Assembly: GCA_019054805.1 (NCBI GenBank)
Contig: JAHQIY010000020.1
Coordinates: 310,001-374,000 of the forward strand
DNA: 64,000 bases
Reading direction: 5' to 3'
Source: Brachionus manjavacas
Lineage: Eukaryota; Rotifera; Eurotatoria; Ploima; Brachionidae
Shown here: positions 1 to 11,706 of the stretch, one piece after another
How the letters are laid out: the number at the start of each line of letters is the position of its first letter
Numbering within the stretch: the stretch's first letter is position 1
Notes under the pieces: model-generated
The model's input: the letters and a program-made list of their open reading frames with translations, nothing else
Database searches by the model: none
Told to the model about the DNA's origin: nothing
Program-made: the position numbers and the translations under genes

Positions 1-480
1 ATAAAGTGTAAAAAACATTGTTTTATTTAGATTTCCTGCAGAAATGCCTTTGAGTTCATTTAAAACAATTAAACATGTGTTTCGAATTTTTTTCAAAAAT
101 AGTTTAAGGAATCGACTAAAAATAAATTTTCTTTTGTAATGTCTCATTAAATGTGCAAAAAATAATTTTTTTCTCTAAAAAATTCAAAAATATTATTTTT
201 ATTAGAAAAATAGACTTTCGATTATATTTTTATTATTAAATTTTAAAAAAAGAATTCATTTCAACTTCATAAGTGCCACTTTATGGCTTGTTTTAATCAT
301 TACTCTTTACTCTTTTACCGTTTACTTAAATTTACCGTATTTCCTCAAAAAAAACAAAGTTCGGTAAAAATATAAATTGAAGTTACTTTTATTTGATGAA
401 ATACCGTCGATACTTTCTATTGTTAATTTTTAGCTCAGATTTTCGGAAATTTGAATTTTAAATTGAAAGATGAGAAATTA
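1..480. other. AT-rich stretch, no gene seen
   Basis: No open frame with coding character, no RNA gene and no clear repeat were seen on either strand. The T-rich and A-rich runs are typical of the intergenic DNA throughout this window. Confidence 0.5.
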
Positions 481-1056
481 TTATTATTATTATTTATTAG
501 TTTAAAGCCCCATAGGAAAGATTAAAAAAAATTACATTAAATTCGAGTTAAATTTAAAAAAAGAAAGAAAATTCCACTACTGTTACTAAGTAAAAAAGTT
601 TACTCTCAAAAGATCATTTAAAATTTTATAAAAATAAAAGTAATCCAAATTTAGTTCCATTTTGATTTTTATTTGCGAGCACACAAACTTAACCGAGTCA
701 ACCAAGCCACGATTTTTATCTAAAAATATATGATCAATTATGACTATTGAAGTCTTTGTACTATATTCCATCGGATCAAAGTGTATCTTTTTCTCTAGGT
801 TCTTGAGCTGTTTCAAAAAAAATATCTTGTGTTTCATATAAATTTGTTCTACCCTTTCAAGACGTAGAGCCTCTAACATCGGTCTGAATCTGGCATATTT
901 CTTTATGTAAAACATTCTCTTAATTAGTAAATTTTGCCTGATATCAAGTTCACCAAGTTTAGTTTCACCTACAAATACCAGGTCTAAGTGGTATCGAAAA
1001 ATCGATTGACAAAATTGCTTGTATAGAAAACCAACAATCCCGGTGGTGCAGATTTT
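481..1056 (-). mobile_element. 3' fragment of a non-LTR retrotransposon (RT ORF C-terminus plus 3' tail)
   Basis: The minus strand from about 1056 down to 586 reads as the C-terminal end of a reverse-transcriptase ORF. A frame before the annotated Met gives QSIFRYHLDLVFVGETKLGE, and the 109-residue ORF after it (586-915) begins FYIKKYARFRPMLEALRLER. This is the thumb and C-terminal pattern I associate with animal LINE ORF2 proteins. An in-frame stop upstream near 1070 marks decay or 5' truncation. Downstream, 483-560 carries a TTA/TAT repeat and a 3' UTR block that recurs at about 1675, 2185, 34275 and 44860. The fragment is therefore a 5'-truncated, inactive copy. Family assignment (Jockey/CR1-like) is inference from this short region. 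Confidence 0.6.
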
Positions 1057-2154
1057 GGTTTACAGCCGAGGCTATAAAATTAGAGAATCTAAAAAGATAT
1101 TTATAATTGACATATGTTTAAAATAAAAAAAAGATATGTTACACAACAAAAATTGTAACTCTCTCTCGTATATTATTAACAATCTTAATTTGACTTGACT
1201 CTAAGAAAGAGTAAATATTTTATCTTCAAAATACTTCTATCAGTCGTGATATGGTGGCTGGTTTACTGATAAAAGATGTTTTCACGATAAATAGGAAAAT
1301 TTTACTGTTTATGTTGTTTAATTGTTAGTTTTCTTCATTTCACGTCATCATTAAATCATGATAAGTTTTATTAGTATCAGAAAAATCGCAGATTTCATTG
1401 ATATTTCCATTATATTTGAATTAGTTTTGATTTATAGAAAGATTTTGAAGTATGAAAAAATTTGTTATGACTTATTTTAATTAATCTATTAATTAATTTT
1501 ATAATAATTTAAAAATTAATTTTTCGCTGGATTTTTTTAGGATCTTATTTGTCATGCTATATTATTTTACTTTCGTTATCAAGTCCTTTTTCTTTTTTTG
1601 AGTTGATTCGGTCTCTTTAATTTTCCTTTTTCCTTGAGCTTTTAAAAGATTAATGGAGTAAATTAAAAGTAACTATTATTGTTATTATTTTTATTGATTC
1701 AAAGTCGTATAGACAAGATTAAAATATGATAAAAAGAGAATATAAATCTTTTTATGCTAAGCCAAAAAGTTCATAGTCATGATCACATTATTAAAACTTA
1801 ATAGATTAGAATCTTTATAAAAATGATGAAATAAGCTTTTTTAAAATATTTTTAAACTAAACACAAAATGTTTATTATATTAATTTAATAAAAAATATCT
1901 TTTTTTCGCCAATTGATCTTTAATTGATTTTTATAAAATATTTATTTGAAAATTTTAAAGACAAATTAAAAATTTACATTAAAGCATTCAAATTATGGCC
2001 ACAACCAGTTGATCACCTCATTTTCTTTTAATTTATTCTTTTCTCCTGAAACGTTAGATGTTTAAAGCTGTTTCTCGGAATTTAAATATATTTATTTTTT
2101 AATTTTAGAATATTTCTTCAACTTTCTAGTTTGCTATTCTTTTACTAAATATTT
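1057..2154. other. AT-rich intergenic DNA with a degraded LINE tail near 1675-1725
   Basis: No gene was recognised. Around 1675-1725 a TATTAT-rich run is followed by a block resembling the LINE 3' tails at 483 and 34275, so at least this part is retrotransposon debris. Confidence 0.4.
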
Positions 2155-2300
2155 ATTTATTATTTTTATTAATTTAATTAATGTTTAAGACCGATGGAAA
2201 AATTAAAATAAAATTTATCAGACATTTAAATATACATTTTACAATTAGGTAAAAAATTCAGTTTGTTAAATACAATAAAATGATTAAGATTATTAAATAT
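2155..2300 (-). repeat. Solo LINE 3'-UTR tail
   Basis: The block beginning with a TTTATTATTTT run and continuing through about 2300 matches, with scattered substitutions, the 3' tail that ends the LINE at 34240-35505. The longest shared words include AAAAAATTCAGTTTGTTA and AAAATGATTAAGATTA. No coding part is attached, so it is a very short 5'-truncated insertion or a deletion remnant. Confidence 0.55.
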
Positions 2301-2667
2301 TTATAACTAATGACTTTTATAAGAGATGTGCTTCCAAGGTTGATCCGTTGCAAGGCCTTTGATTATTTTATTTTGTGTTCTTTTTCCTTTCAGTGGTTTT
2401 GTTTTAAAGTTTTCTTTAATTCTTTTTTTTAACAAAATCTAAAAAAGCTAATTACATTAAATTACGAAAAAATTTGAGTTTACCAGAGAATCAAGTAATT
2501 AGGCTTTAATTTAATTTTTGATAAAATACAGACAATTATCTGATAAGAGAACATCAAATTAAATTCGCACTTTTTTTAATTAATTAACTACTACTAATCA
2601 TGAATAGATTACTTTGAATAATTCGACTTAAATAGACAGTTAATATGTATAGTCAATTTATTTGAGA

Positions 2668-2840
2668 AGGAAATCTTAAACAGACACCTCTAGGATGACC
2701 AGCAGTAACATGGAGGTCAACAATCACGAAAGAGCTCCCCGAATTGACAATGACATGGGGAGAAGCAAGGGTAAAGGCAAAAGATCGACTTGAGTGGAAA
2801 TCAAAAGTAATGACCCTATGCTCCACGAGGAGTGAATAAG
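2668..2840 (+). mobile_element. RTE-type LINE, extreme 3' end of ORF2
   Basis: Near the end of this block the plus strand reads MTWGEARVKAKDRLEWKSKV followed by MTLCSTRSE and a stop. The same sequence occurs on the minus strand at 12961-14401 and 19954-20177. This short C-terminal signature is typical of RTE-clade elements that end soon after the ORF2 stop. Part of the upstream PAVTWRSTITKEL segment is also readable. Only about 170 bp remain, so this is a strongly 5'-truncated copy. Confidence 0.7.
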
Positions 2841-3067
2841 GAAAAAAAAAACTTAAACTCCACCAAACCTTTTGGAAAATTTTTTAACATGGCGTATATT
2901 TTTTTTCCAGTCCAACCATTGTAAAAAAAAGTATTTTATAGATACACTTGTGAAAAAATTGATAAATTACAGCATTAAAAAATTTAAATGATAAAAATTT
3001 AATTTCATTTATATACACTATTTGTGTAAGAAAGAGTGATTATTTTCTAGTGATGTTGGTTATTGAC

Positions 3068-4220
3068 TGCTTGGTTAACCACAAACCCGGTTAGCCAAAA
3101 ATTAAGAAAAAATTTGATTTTTAAAGATAGTCAAATACAATACTGCTATGATTTTCTGTTTTTACTTAATTTTACGTGAAATTCTTTTACCAAACGAAAA
3201 AATAGTAAATTTGCCGGAAATTACGTGAGTTTTTGTAAAAAGTAAAAATTCCAAAAAATACTACTTTTTTTGAGAATTTTGACATTTTTTGACTTTTTTT
3301 TAATTTTTTGTGCCTTAAATCGGAAAAAAATTACTTTTTTCCACGTAATTTCAGGTGAAATTTTATTTGAAAAGGTAATTTTTAGTAAAAAAGTAAATCT
3401 TAAACAATAAACAAAAACTCAAAATTAAAAAATGTTCAATTATACACATCCCAATAAAATTCATTGATTCGACTATTCTCCATTTTTTTTCTATAACTAC
3501 TTTAATTACCTTAATTTATATTAATCTTTATGTAATTTTGATCAGTTCACTTCTTCTGGTCCAAAGGAGTTTATAACACAAATTGTATATTTTTCTTTTC
3601 TACTTTAGAATTGTACTTTTTTTTTTTTTTTTTTAAACTTTATTTTAATTTTTACTTCTCCTGATGGAGGTTAATTTGAATCAAATAAAATAAGATAAAT
3701 AAAATAATTTTGACATTTTTTTTCGTTAAAGATTTTTCAAAATCTTTGACCGCCATTTCGGCATCAGCTTCGGATAAAATCATTCTAACATGCTGTTTTA
3801 ACTCGTTCCACATAAGTTCAATGGGATTCAAACCGGGAGACTTTGGGGGAGATTAAATCTTTATTTAAAAGAAATGACTCAAATATTGGGTAATTTTAAC
3901 AGAAAATCATAGCCGAATTCTAATTAAAAAAATTAATAAATTTTAATGGTTTATTGAAAATGATTCTCCAAGATTAAATTTAAAAAAAATTAATAAATTG
4001 TTTTAATTAATTACAAAAATTAAATAAAATTTAAAAATTTAAAAAAATGTTCAATTTAATGTGCTAAATTAATCAGAATTTTCGAAAATGTTTGGAATCA
4101 AGCATTGTTTAACTTAAGTAACTTTGTTGTTTTACTCAAAGTAATTGAAAAATAACTAAAAATTAAATCTAAAAACCGAAATTTTGGCTAACCAAAATTA
4201 AGTAACCACAAAACCAAGCA
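3068..4220. mobile_element. Decayed Tc1/mariner-like element with imperfect terminal inverted repeats
   Basis: The left end (TGCTTGGTTAACCACAAACC... GGTTAGCCAAAA) and the reverse complement of the right end (TGCTTGGTTTTGTGGTTA... GGTTAGCCAAAA) match over about 60 bp with indels. Between them, on the minus strand, lies the C-terminus of a Tc1-family transposase (3726-3860). The left subterminal part (about 3180-3400) is rich in TTTTACGT/ACGTAA words like the long inverted repeats of the element at 31664-33843, which suggests a related family. A clean TA duplication is not visible, so the exact ends are uncertain. The right end lies about 43 bp before the exon of the TPR-like gene, so the element apparently sits in that gene's intron. 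Confidence 0.5.
3726..3860 (-). pseudogene. Tc1/mariner transposase C-terminal fragment
   Basis: The minus strand reads SPPKSPGLNPIELMWNELKQ followed by HVRMILSEADAEMAVKDFEK. The block P-x-LNPIE-x-x-WNELK is the third catalytic region of Tc1/mariner DDE transposases, and the Glu of NPIE is the last acidic residue of the triad. No first or second catalytic block was found nearby in frame, so the copy is incomplete. It is the closest readable relative in this window of the transposase at 32174-33297. Confidence 0.7.
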
Positions 4221-4263
4221 TCTTTTCTATTTTCTCTGTTAAAAAAATTCACTTATTCAAAAG

Positions 4264-5368
4264 ATTGTCGGACAATTCGGCAGGCAAAAAACGGTTGTTG
4301 TTCTACATCGTTTTGGCCTATGTGCAACTAAGAAATCCGGACAACGCCAAAGAATATCTCAATCAAATAGAGGATGATCGAGTAATTGGCAATCGCAAAG
4401 AATTGGCCTTGTTGTATGAATCACTGGCAGTGCTTTTCACAGTTAGATACGGTGAGAGAGAAAAATTTAAAACTATAGCCGAATGCTACCAACTGGCAGC
4501 TCTAAACTTCAGCAAGTGCAAAGAATGGTCACAGTGTCTGCGAAACAAAATCGAAGCCGGTCGCATCCTTCAGCAAAATAAGTTAATCAAAGAGAGCATT
4601 GTAATAGCTGATCAAGTCACAACGGACATCATCTATTTGGATGAGTCAAATGAATCAGCAGAAATTTTGAACAACTTGGCAATACTCTACCCCAAAGACT
4701 GCAACAGTAAAAACAGTGTGATCACGAGCGCAAAATTGCTCAAGAAAGTCATTCAAACTTACGCTTTAAATAAACAAACAGCGTTTGTGCTAAACTCTAA
4801 TTATGTGGCTGTGCTGAATCAACTGGACATCAAATTGAGCAAGCGGCTCAACGAGAGTCTATCTCATGAACTAGAGTTTGCCAATGAGGCAAAAGTTTTT
4901 TATCTTTTCAATCTGGCAATGGCCAAATTTTACTCCAGTGAATACAAATTGGCGCTGAAGTTTTTTCTAGAGTCGTTGGCTATTTTGAAAACAGTTAATT
5001 CAAAGGACAAAAATATATCAAGTGAAATACTAGAGTACATTTCAGTGTGCTACTACAGGCTCGATGACTATGAAAAATTTGATTACTACCTTAGAGAGGC
5101 TTTGGATGAGGCCAAAAGTTCGATGGCAAAAAAGCGCATTGTGTCTAAACTGGGCCAAGGCGAAAAAATTGTTGCCAAAGAAAAAGATGACAAGCCAGTA
5201 AATGAAGATGAAAGTCGCAGTCACAATTCAGAGTATAAATCAATGATTAGTTATCATTCGCAACAAGAGGCGGATACTAAATCGATAATTGAAGCCTATC
5301 AAAATTTGAACAAATCTAAAATTAGTTTGAGAAATAATCCTGCTAAAGAACTAGTTCAAGCTGATTAA
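4264..5368 (+). CDS. TPR-like helical-repeat protein, 3' exon only
   Basis: An open frame of about 367 codons with balanced codon use ends at TAA 5366-5368. It has no usable ATG: the first in-frame Met lies deep inside, at about residue 219. The sequence just upstream ends in CAAAAG, a plausible 3' splice site, so I treat 4264 as the start of a terminal exon whose upstream exons I could not find. The product looks all-helical, with pairs of amphipathic helices spaced like tetratricopeptide repeats (for example LLYESLAVLF, ECYQLAALNFSKCKEW, KLALKFFLESLAIL and ILEYISVCYYRLDDYEKF). The last 70 residues are charged and low-complexity. I do not recognise the family. It may be an adaptor of the TPR superfamily, but this rests on helix pattern alone. 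Confidence 0.6.
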
Positions 5369-5744
5369 TACAATTTGTAATTAAGCATCAGTAACTACTA
5401 AATTACGAATGGACTTTTTCTATTTTAAGCATTTTAAACATGTGTTAGAATCAATACAATCATAAATTATTTCTTAATAAATTTCTCTTTTTTTTGGCTC
5501 ACTATTTAAGTTAAATAGAAATCTTTTTTTAATAAATTTATGCAACAAATAAACAAAAAAATTCTTTCCTAAAAAATTTATTTTTGCAAGCAGACATTTT
5601 TTTTTCTATATATACAAATTAATTGTTTGATAAATAAACTTACTTTGACTTTAAATAAATTTAAATTTTAAATAAATAAAAATATATTTTGACAATGTTT
5701 AATGATGATTCGCAATCTGCCATCCAATCCAACTCAGATAATTG
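5369..5744. other. Gene-free AT-rich spacer
   Basis: This is the 3' flank of the TPR-like gene. An AATAAA-type signal occurs near 5476, compatible with that gene's polyadenylation. No other feature was seen. Confidence 0.4.
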
Positions 5745-5750
5745 GATAAC

Positions 5751-5974
5751 GTTAGAAGAAAATATATCAAAGGCTGGGATAGACGAATTTATACGTACGT
5801 AAATCCAAAATTTTGTACATGTCCTTATTTTTTGGAATACGGTATTTGCAAACATTTTATCTCACTTTGCAAGCTTTTGAATCTTCATTTTAACAAAATG
5901 ATCGAGAATTTGTTCAAGTAAAAAAGAGAGGAAGACCACCTAAATCTAATAATGGGGCATCGAATAAGAATTAA
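5751..5974 (+). pseudogene. SWIM-type (MULE-like) transposase tail
   Basis: One frame reads KGWDRRIYTYVNPKFCTCPY followed by FLEYGICKHFISLC. The C-T-C...G-I-C-K-H spacing fits the SWIM zinc finger CxCxnCxH. A frameshift later, the next frame reads VKKRGRPPKSNNGASNKN and stops at 5972-5974. A SWIM finger followed closely by an RGRPPK AT-hook-like tail is the C-terminal layout of many MULE-like transposases in invertebrate genomes. The frameshift and the missing DDE domain show that it is a relic. Confidence 0.6.
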
Positions 5975-6999
5975 TGTAAAATTATAAATATAAAAAATCT
6001 ATTTAAATGAGAATTATTTTTATTTAACTTACGAAAAATTCAATTAAGAAAAAAATTAAACTATTTATTTTTAAATTAATTTCTTTATATAAAAAAAACT
6101 ATTTGTATAATAAAAAATAAATGTATATAATTCGTTATATTTTTTATGTTAAAGACTTATTTAACTATTTAGAAAAAAAATAAAATCTTTTTAATAAAAA
6201 ATTTTAGCTAATTAAGTTAAATGTTATTTCCTTTTTTATTTACATCATTTTAATTGTTTTTTGTTGTCACATATTTAATCAAACAGTTAAATATTATCAA
6301 TTAAAGGTTTAGATGAAATTATTTTTCCATGGCTGTTGAACGGCTGATTCCCTCTCCTAGTTCGGCTTTGGTCGATTTGAGTTGGTTTTAGTCGGTCGGA
6401 GTTTTTAATAATAAAAAAAAAAAAATAAAAAAAGAAAAAGCAAAGAATAATTTGAATAATAATTATTGAAATTAAAAATTAACATTTTAAAGGAGATACT
6501 ATTGCATTAATTTTGTCTTATCTGATTTTTCTTTTAATTTTACTTTTAACTCTCATAAACTTTTTTCATATTTTTATTTTTATTTTTTGATTTTATTTTA
6601 CTTATTTTTTTTATTTTTAATTTTACTTAAATTAATTTTTTATTTTTTATCTTTATTCTGAAGGAGCTTAAGCTCGGTACAGTTAACAAATAAATATTTT
6701 TAAAATTATTATAATTTTAATTCCGCACTTTTTCAAATTAAAATAGCAAAATTTTTTTTTAAAGAGAAATTCTATTGCACATGTTTACAAGCAGTTAGAC
6801 AATTAAAATCAAAACGAAGTTTGACTCGAGATTCCAAGTACGCTTCAAATATTAACGGGTGAGGAATTAGTAAATAGAAGTAATAAAAGTTAGTTTATGA
6901 TCTATTAGATGTATGTTTATAAACTATTCAACATTATGCGTGATTATAATTCAAATTTTAACATGCTTAAGTTTTGAGTTTTAATGAAACACGTAATTT
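5975..6999. other. Gene-free AT-rich stretch
   Basis: No coding region was seen. A short block near 6655-6700 (AGCTCGGTACAGTTAACAAA followed by TAAATA) resembles blocks at about 16475 and 45505, and in inverted orientation near 7861. It may be the 3' end of a small dispersed repeat. Confidence 0.35.
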
Positions 7000-7336
7000 C
7001 AAAATTTTAGAAAAGTTAAATAGAAAAAAAAAATTGCCATATATGGTTTAATTGTGTTTGAATTACAAAATGTATCCAATGTTGAAATAACATTGAAAAA
7101 GTGCGATGCTTCAAATATTTTTTTCAGTTTCAAAAAAAAAATAATTTAACAAATTACTTGCAGATATTGCAAGCATTTACATATTCGAAATTAAACGGGG
7201 GCATCTTTTGACGAATTAAAAAAAAGACTATAAACTTTATAATTTTAATTAGTATTTGAAATTTTTTTTTCATTTTCAAAATTTTTTTCAAAAAAATGCC
7301 AAGAAAAAAGACTTAGTGGAATAAAATTAAAGTTTT

Positions 7337-7525
7337 GCCCCTGGTGAAGTGAGTGCTGTTGCTCCAATGAGTGATGTTAATCCAGAAAATGAGCCTGTTG
7401 AATTGATTAAAAGATGATCTGGACGTACAAAAAAACGAAAAGCTGACGATGTTATGCCATGTGGAGTCGAGCCGAAAAGAAATCGAGGCAGACCACCGAA
7501 AGTAAAATCTGCTTTAAAAATTTAG
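7337..7525 (+). pseudogene. MULE-like transposase C-terminal tail with AT-hook-like motif
   Basis: The frame reads APGEVSAVAPMSDVNPENEP followed by VELIKR, then an in-frame TGA, then SGRTKKRKADDVMPCGVEPK and NRGRPPKVKSALKI before TAG at 7523-7525. The closing GRPPK-x-K-x-ALxI form is common at the ends of SWIM-domain transposases. The internal stop and absent upstream domains make it a relic of the element around it. Confidence 0.55.
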
Positions 7526-7947
7526 TTAATTTTTTATCAACAACTCAATTGAAAAACTCGATATGTTTTACTTTATAAGGATTTTTTTTCTTTTTGTTCT
7601 TAAGTTTAAACTACTATGTGTAATTCATAAGTTATATGTAATTCTATAAATGTTTCTGTAATTCTAAAAAAAAATATTCTTAATGCTTTAAAAAATAAAA
7701 ATTTAGTTATTATACATTAATTTTTTTTCATTAGTCAAACGATTTTTCCCAAATTCTATAGTGAAATAGAATGAACTCAATTTTTAGTTGGAAATTTGAA
7801 AAAAAATGAAATTGAAAATTCTTTTTTTAACTTTTAAATAATTTATTTATATGTTTATTTGTGCCGAGCTAATACCCCTTCAGAATAAAAATAAATAAAA
7901 AAATAATTCATTTAGATTAAAATTTATATTAAATAGTTTAAAACTGA

Positions 7948-8399
7948 GTCTAGTCGGTTAGGTGAGCCATGGTTTCCCTATTATGCCAACAATTCTTGTT
8001 CTCAGGTTTTCTGCACTTTTGGTTCACCTAATTTTTTTGTTCACGTAAAGGTGAACCAAAATTGAATTAGATGAATAAATGTATTTAATAAATGAATGCC
8101 TAATTCTCGTAACTGATATAAAAATAAACAATTGAAACTAATTAATTTTTTGTTTTTTTTATTTGAAGGAGCTTTAGAAATAGCATTTTCTCTGAACTGG
8201 TTGACCTGGTGTTAACATAGATTTATCTAAAAATCGCAAAATATTACTTTTTCCGCTCAAGTTTGAATTTTTTATTAATTATTTTTTCCATCAAAATAGG
8301 AAAGCAATTTTTAGATTAAGTGAACTAATAGATTGTAAAACCTGGGAACAAGAATTGTTCCAGTAAAAGGTGAACGATAGTTTACCTAAGCGACTAGAC
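7948..8399. mobile_element. Non-autonomous TIR element nested in the larger element
   Basis: The left end starts GTCTAGTCGGTTAGGTGAGC. The right end, reverse-complemented, starts GTCTAGTCGCTTAGGTAAAC. Both continue for about 63 bp to a shared (C/G)AACAATTCTTGTTC(T/C)CAGGTTTT block. The 450-bp interior has no coding potential. Flanks contain similar AAAACT words on both sides, but I cannot define a target duplication with confidence. It is probably a MITE inserted into the MULE-like element. Confidence 0.6.
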
Positions 8400-8770
8400 C
8401 CGAAAAACTCTGGTTTTCTTCTTAAAAATTTTTTACTTTAGTGATAATTTACTTTCGTTAGGTGCATTTTAACAAATACTTAATTTGAGCAAAATGAAAA
8501 ACAGAGCGTATAAAATTTAAACAAATATTATCTTTAAGGATCATCAAATCACAAGCTCAAAGTCAAATTTACAAAAAAACACAACGCTTTTCACAAAGTT
8601 GTTGTTAACTTAAAATTATTTTTTTATTTGAAACTGAAAAAATATCTGAAACATCGCACTTTTTCAATGTTATTTCAACATTGGATGAATTTTTTAATTC
8701 AAACACAAAAAATTAAATCATAAATTTATATATTTCTTTTTTGTACTAGAATTTTATTTTACCATTTTTT

Positions 8771-10153
8771 ATTTTATTTGAATTTGATTCTGATAATTAA
8801 TTTGTTGAATTTTGATTAAAATAAACATTCAATAGAATAGGTAACAAATCCAGATGATATTTAGCATACGCGGAAATTCTAGTTTTAATTTTCTTAATTG
8901 TATTGGTTGATTAATTAAATATACATTACATTTTTAATTTGTTAATTCTATAATTTTTAACCAATAAATTCATGATTTTAAAAAATCAATACCTGAAAAT
9001 TAACTCATATTTTAATTTAAATGAACAAAAAAGTATACAAAAAACTAAAGAAAAACTTGATATGGATAGAACAAAGTCAATAATTAAAGAGATCGAGAGA
9101 GAAAAAAAGATATCAAAGTAAAATGGAATAAAAGACTCGATCAAAACATGCCTCAATGACAAGAAAAGGCGATGAAAATGGAAAGAGTCTTTTCGATTCC
9201 CTAATTAAGGCCTACTGAAAATAAAAAGAAAAAAATCAATTTTTATTTTTTCTTCGTTAGTGCAAAATCAAAGTAACAAATACTTCATTATTTGAATTTA
9301 TTTTTTAATTTTAATTTTATTTTTTTTTAATTTTTAAGTTAAGCTTTAGTTATAAATATTAATTAGTAGAGAATTGATTAAAAAAATAAATTTTTAAAAT
9401 TTTTATTTAAGTTAAATATTCAAACAAAAAATCGTTCGATTAATTTCTTAAAAATTAACAATAGCATTGAAAGTACTTTAATTTTTGAAAAGGATAACCG
9501 GAAAACTACCAAATTATTTATTTTATTAAAATAGATATTTTCATCTTGTTTGATATTTTAATAATAAATCAGTTCTTTTTTCTGCTTTTTTTTACCTAAA
9601 GTAACATTGAAAATTGTTAAATTGAAAAAAAAATCTTGAAAAATCAATTATTTTAATAAGACGTTTGCTTAAATTTAAAAAAGAATTTATTATTTTATTA
9701 ATATCTATGAAAAAGCAATTTATAAAATCCGAATTTGAAACATCACAAGCAATCACTTGCTTTTTTAACCTGTCTTCTTTTTTTTTGCTACTTTTAGTAA
9801 AAAACTTTTTATTGTATTTATTTAAATTAAATAATTTGACGAAGATCACCAGGCTGTGTAGTATGGATCTTGTGCTTTTTTCTGTCGGACAAATAAATGA
9901 AATTTTTCAATTAAATGTTTAATTTAATAAAAAAAAAATATTTTATTTTTAAATTTTTTATTTTTGTTTATTCTATTACCAGAGAGATGTTCACTGAAAA
10001 AATACAATAATAATTGTAATATTTAATGACATGATGCCTTCAGAACTACTTTGATCACATCATTTTAACCAAATATTTTCGCTAAGGAAAAAATTAAATT
10101 AAATTTTCTCTCTGAACATTTTAAGATTTAATTTTGACAAGCTTCCTCGTCAT
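8771..10153. other. Gene-free AT-rich stretch
   Basis: The overlapping frames at 9592-9922 on both strands are hydrophobic, A/T-driven translations without recognisable domains, so I do not call them genes. No structured RNA was recognised. Confidence 0.4.
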
Positions 10154-10256
10154 TAGTGATGGGAATTTTCTTTTTATTTTAGTTAGCTAATTAATTTTTA
10201 GCAGGCTAAAATTAATTTGACTAAACTATACTAGTTAAGTCACTAACCCATCACTA
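10154..10256. mobile_element. Very short MITE-like inverted-repeat unit
   Basis: TAGTGATGGG at 10154-10163 is repeated as CCCATCACTA at 10247-10256, enclosing about 80 bp. Terminal TAGTGATGGG resembles ends of hAT-type miniature elements, but no 8-bp target duplication is visible, so the class is inference. Confidence 0.35.
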
Positions 10257-10405
10257 TTTAATTTTTGGGTAATATTTCAAAAAATCTTTTTTTGGTTTTT
10301 CACAAGTAATTTTTTTAATTTTCTGAAATTTCACACAAAATATTGTTATTCGGTTTTACGGTCATAGGTGGCCAGTACCCCTCACCCAAAATATGTGACA
10401 AAGAC

Positions 10406-10441
10406 TGGTCACATAATTTCCAAATGTGGATTATGTGACCA
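10406..10441. repeat. Perfect 12-bp stem palindrome
   Basis: TGGTCACATAAT and its exact reverse complement are separated by 12 bp. It could be a collapsed transposon end or a cruciform-forming site. No gene is next to it. Confidence 0.6.
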
Positions 10442-10748
10442 GAAATTGATCACCAATTTTTTTCTTTGGTTCCTTATTTTTTTTTGAAATAATAATTTTT
10501 TAACATTTGAAATATTTTTAATCAATTTTAAAATAAGTCCCTAACCTTTTACCTGCAGTAAAATAACCTTTTTATTATTAAAAAAAAAATAATTTAGGAA
10601 AAGTTTTTTCTAGGGCAGTTCCGAATGGCAGAGCCTTCTTTTCAGCCCACATGGTTGCAATATGATTAAGATATGTATTAATTATATGTGTATAATTATA
10701 TAAATTGAATATAAAAGATTATATATAAATTGTTAAATTAAATTTTTG

Positions 10749-11706
10749 CTAAGAGTTTGGCGTGTTAATGATTGAATCAAAGGGTGTTTTGTACTTTAAA
10801 TTGTTTCTGGAGGAGTTTTGAAGCAGAAAGTCCCGAATCTCCTGAGCTATTATTTCATGGCTTTGCCTTGTGGTGATAAATTTAGAAAAAGCTTGTTTGC
10901 TCTGTCATCAATCAAGTCGATTCTTAGCTCTTTATGGATTGTTTTGATATTTGTCTTTAGTGGAAAATACTTTATGATTCGCAACACTCGATTTTGCATT
11001 TTTTGCATTTCGGCTCTTATGTTCTGAGTGCCTGACTGAAGTATTATAAAACAGTAGTCGAATAATGATCGTATGAGCGACATGTATACAATTCTGTTGA
11101 TTTTAAAAGATGATCTCCATTTAAAACTTTTAATTTTCCTGATTAGGTTTATTTTGGAAATTTGTTTTGAATTGATAATTTTCAAATGTTCTTTGTAGTT
11201 GATTTTGGGATCTAGTTTAATACCAAGGAATGTTGGATTTGGGTCAAGAGGAATATGTGAGTTCCCAATTTTTATTTTCATTCCATATCTTTTCTCATAA
11301 TTTTTTCGAAGTCCAGCTTTGGTAAATGTTGTGTAGCAAGTTTTTTTTTCGTTAATTTTAAATCCCCATTTTTTGCAGTACTCAATGATTCTATTCACTA
11401 CCTTTTGAAGAATTATTTGAATTTCCTTTTTACCGGTCCTGGATACCCAGATACAGAGGTCATCTGCGATCAAGGCTATTTTTACATCAGGAGGAATACT
11501 ATTAGCTATATCGCTAAAAAACAGAATAAAAATGGTAGGGGATAGGCAACTTCCCTGAGGGACTCCACATTTAATAGACCTATCTTTTGAAGTCTGGCCA
11601 TTATAGCTGACTCTGAAAGAGCGGTTTGTGAGAAAGCCTTCAATTCATCGGAGAAATATTCTATGAAGATTGTAACAATAACCTTTTATAAGCATTGAAT
11701 CAAAGC
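10749..11706 (-). mobile_element. Jockey-like non-LTR retrotransposon, RT domain to C-terminus, degenerate
   Basis: The minus strand encodes most of a reverse transcriptase. At about 11706-11640 it reads LGFDSMLIKGYCYNLHRIFL, an in-frame TGA where Trp is expected, then EGFLTNRSFRV. Next come GVPQGSCLSPTIFILFFSDI and the catalytic IADD box (start of the 207-residue ORF 10850-11473). After it lie thumb motifs such as TFLGIKLDPKINYKEHLKI and RSLFDYCFIILQSG. A frameshift near 10850 leads to a tail ending NTPNS with stop at 10749-10751. The YADD-equivalent box is IADD. The copy is 5'-truncated with at least one stop and one frameshift, so it is dead. Confidence 0.8.

Larger units (their letters stand above)
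7000..8770. mobile_element. TIR-bounded DNA element carrying a SWIM-transposase relic
   Basis: The segment at about 7030-7130 reappears as its reverse complement at about 8620-8725. The longest shared part includes CCAATGTTGAAATAACATTG followed by AAAAAGTGCGATG. The similarity fades outward to about 7000 and 8770, so the exact ends are unclear. Inside lie a RGRPPK-type transposase tail (7337-7525) and a second TIR element (7948-8399). Long inverted repeats plus a SWIM/AT-hook transposase remnant fit a MULE-like element. No target-site duplication could be fixed. Confidence 0.5.

Noticed and set aside
9592-9922. Overlapping 85-codon ORFs on both strands
   Set aside because: Hydrophobic, A/T-driven translations with no domain, signal or splice context.
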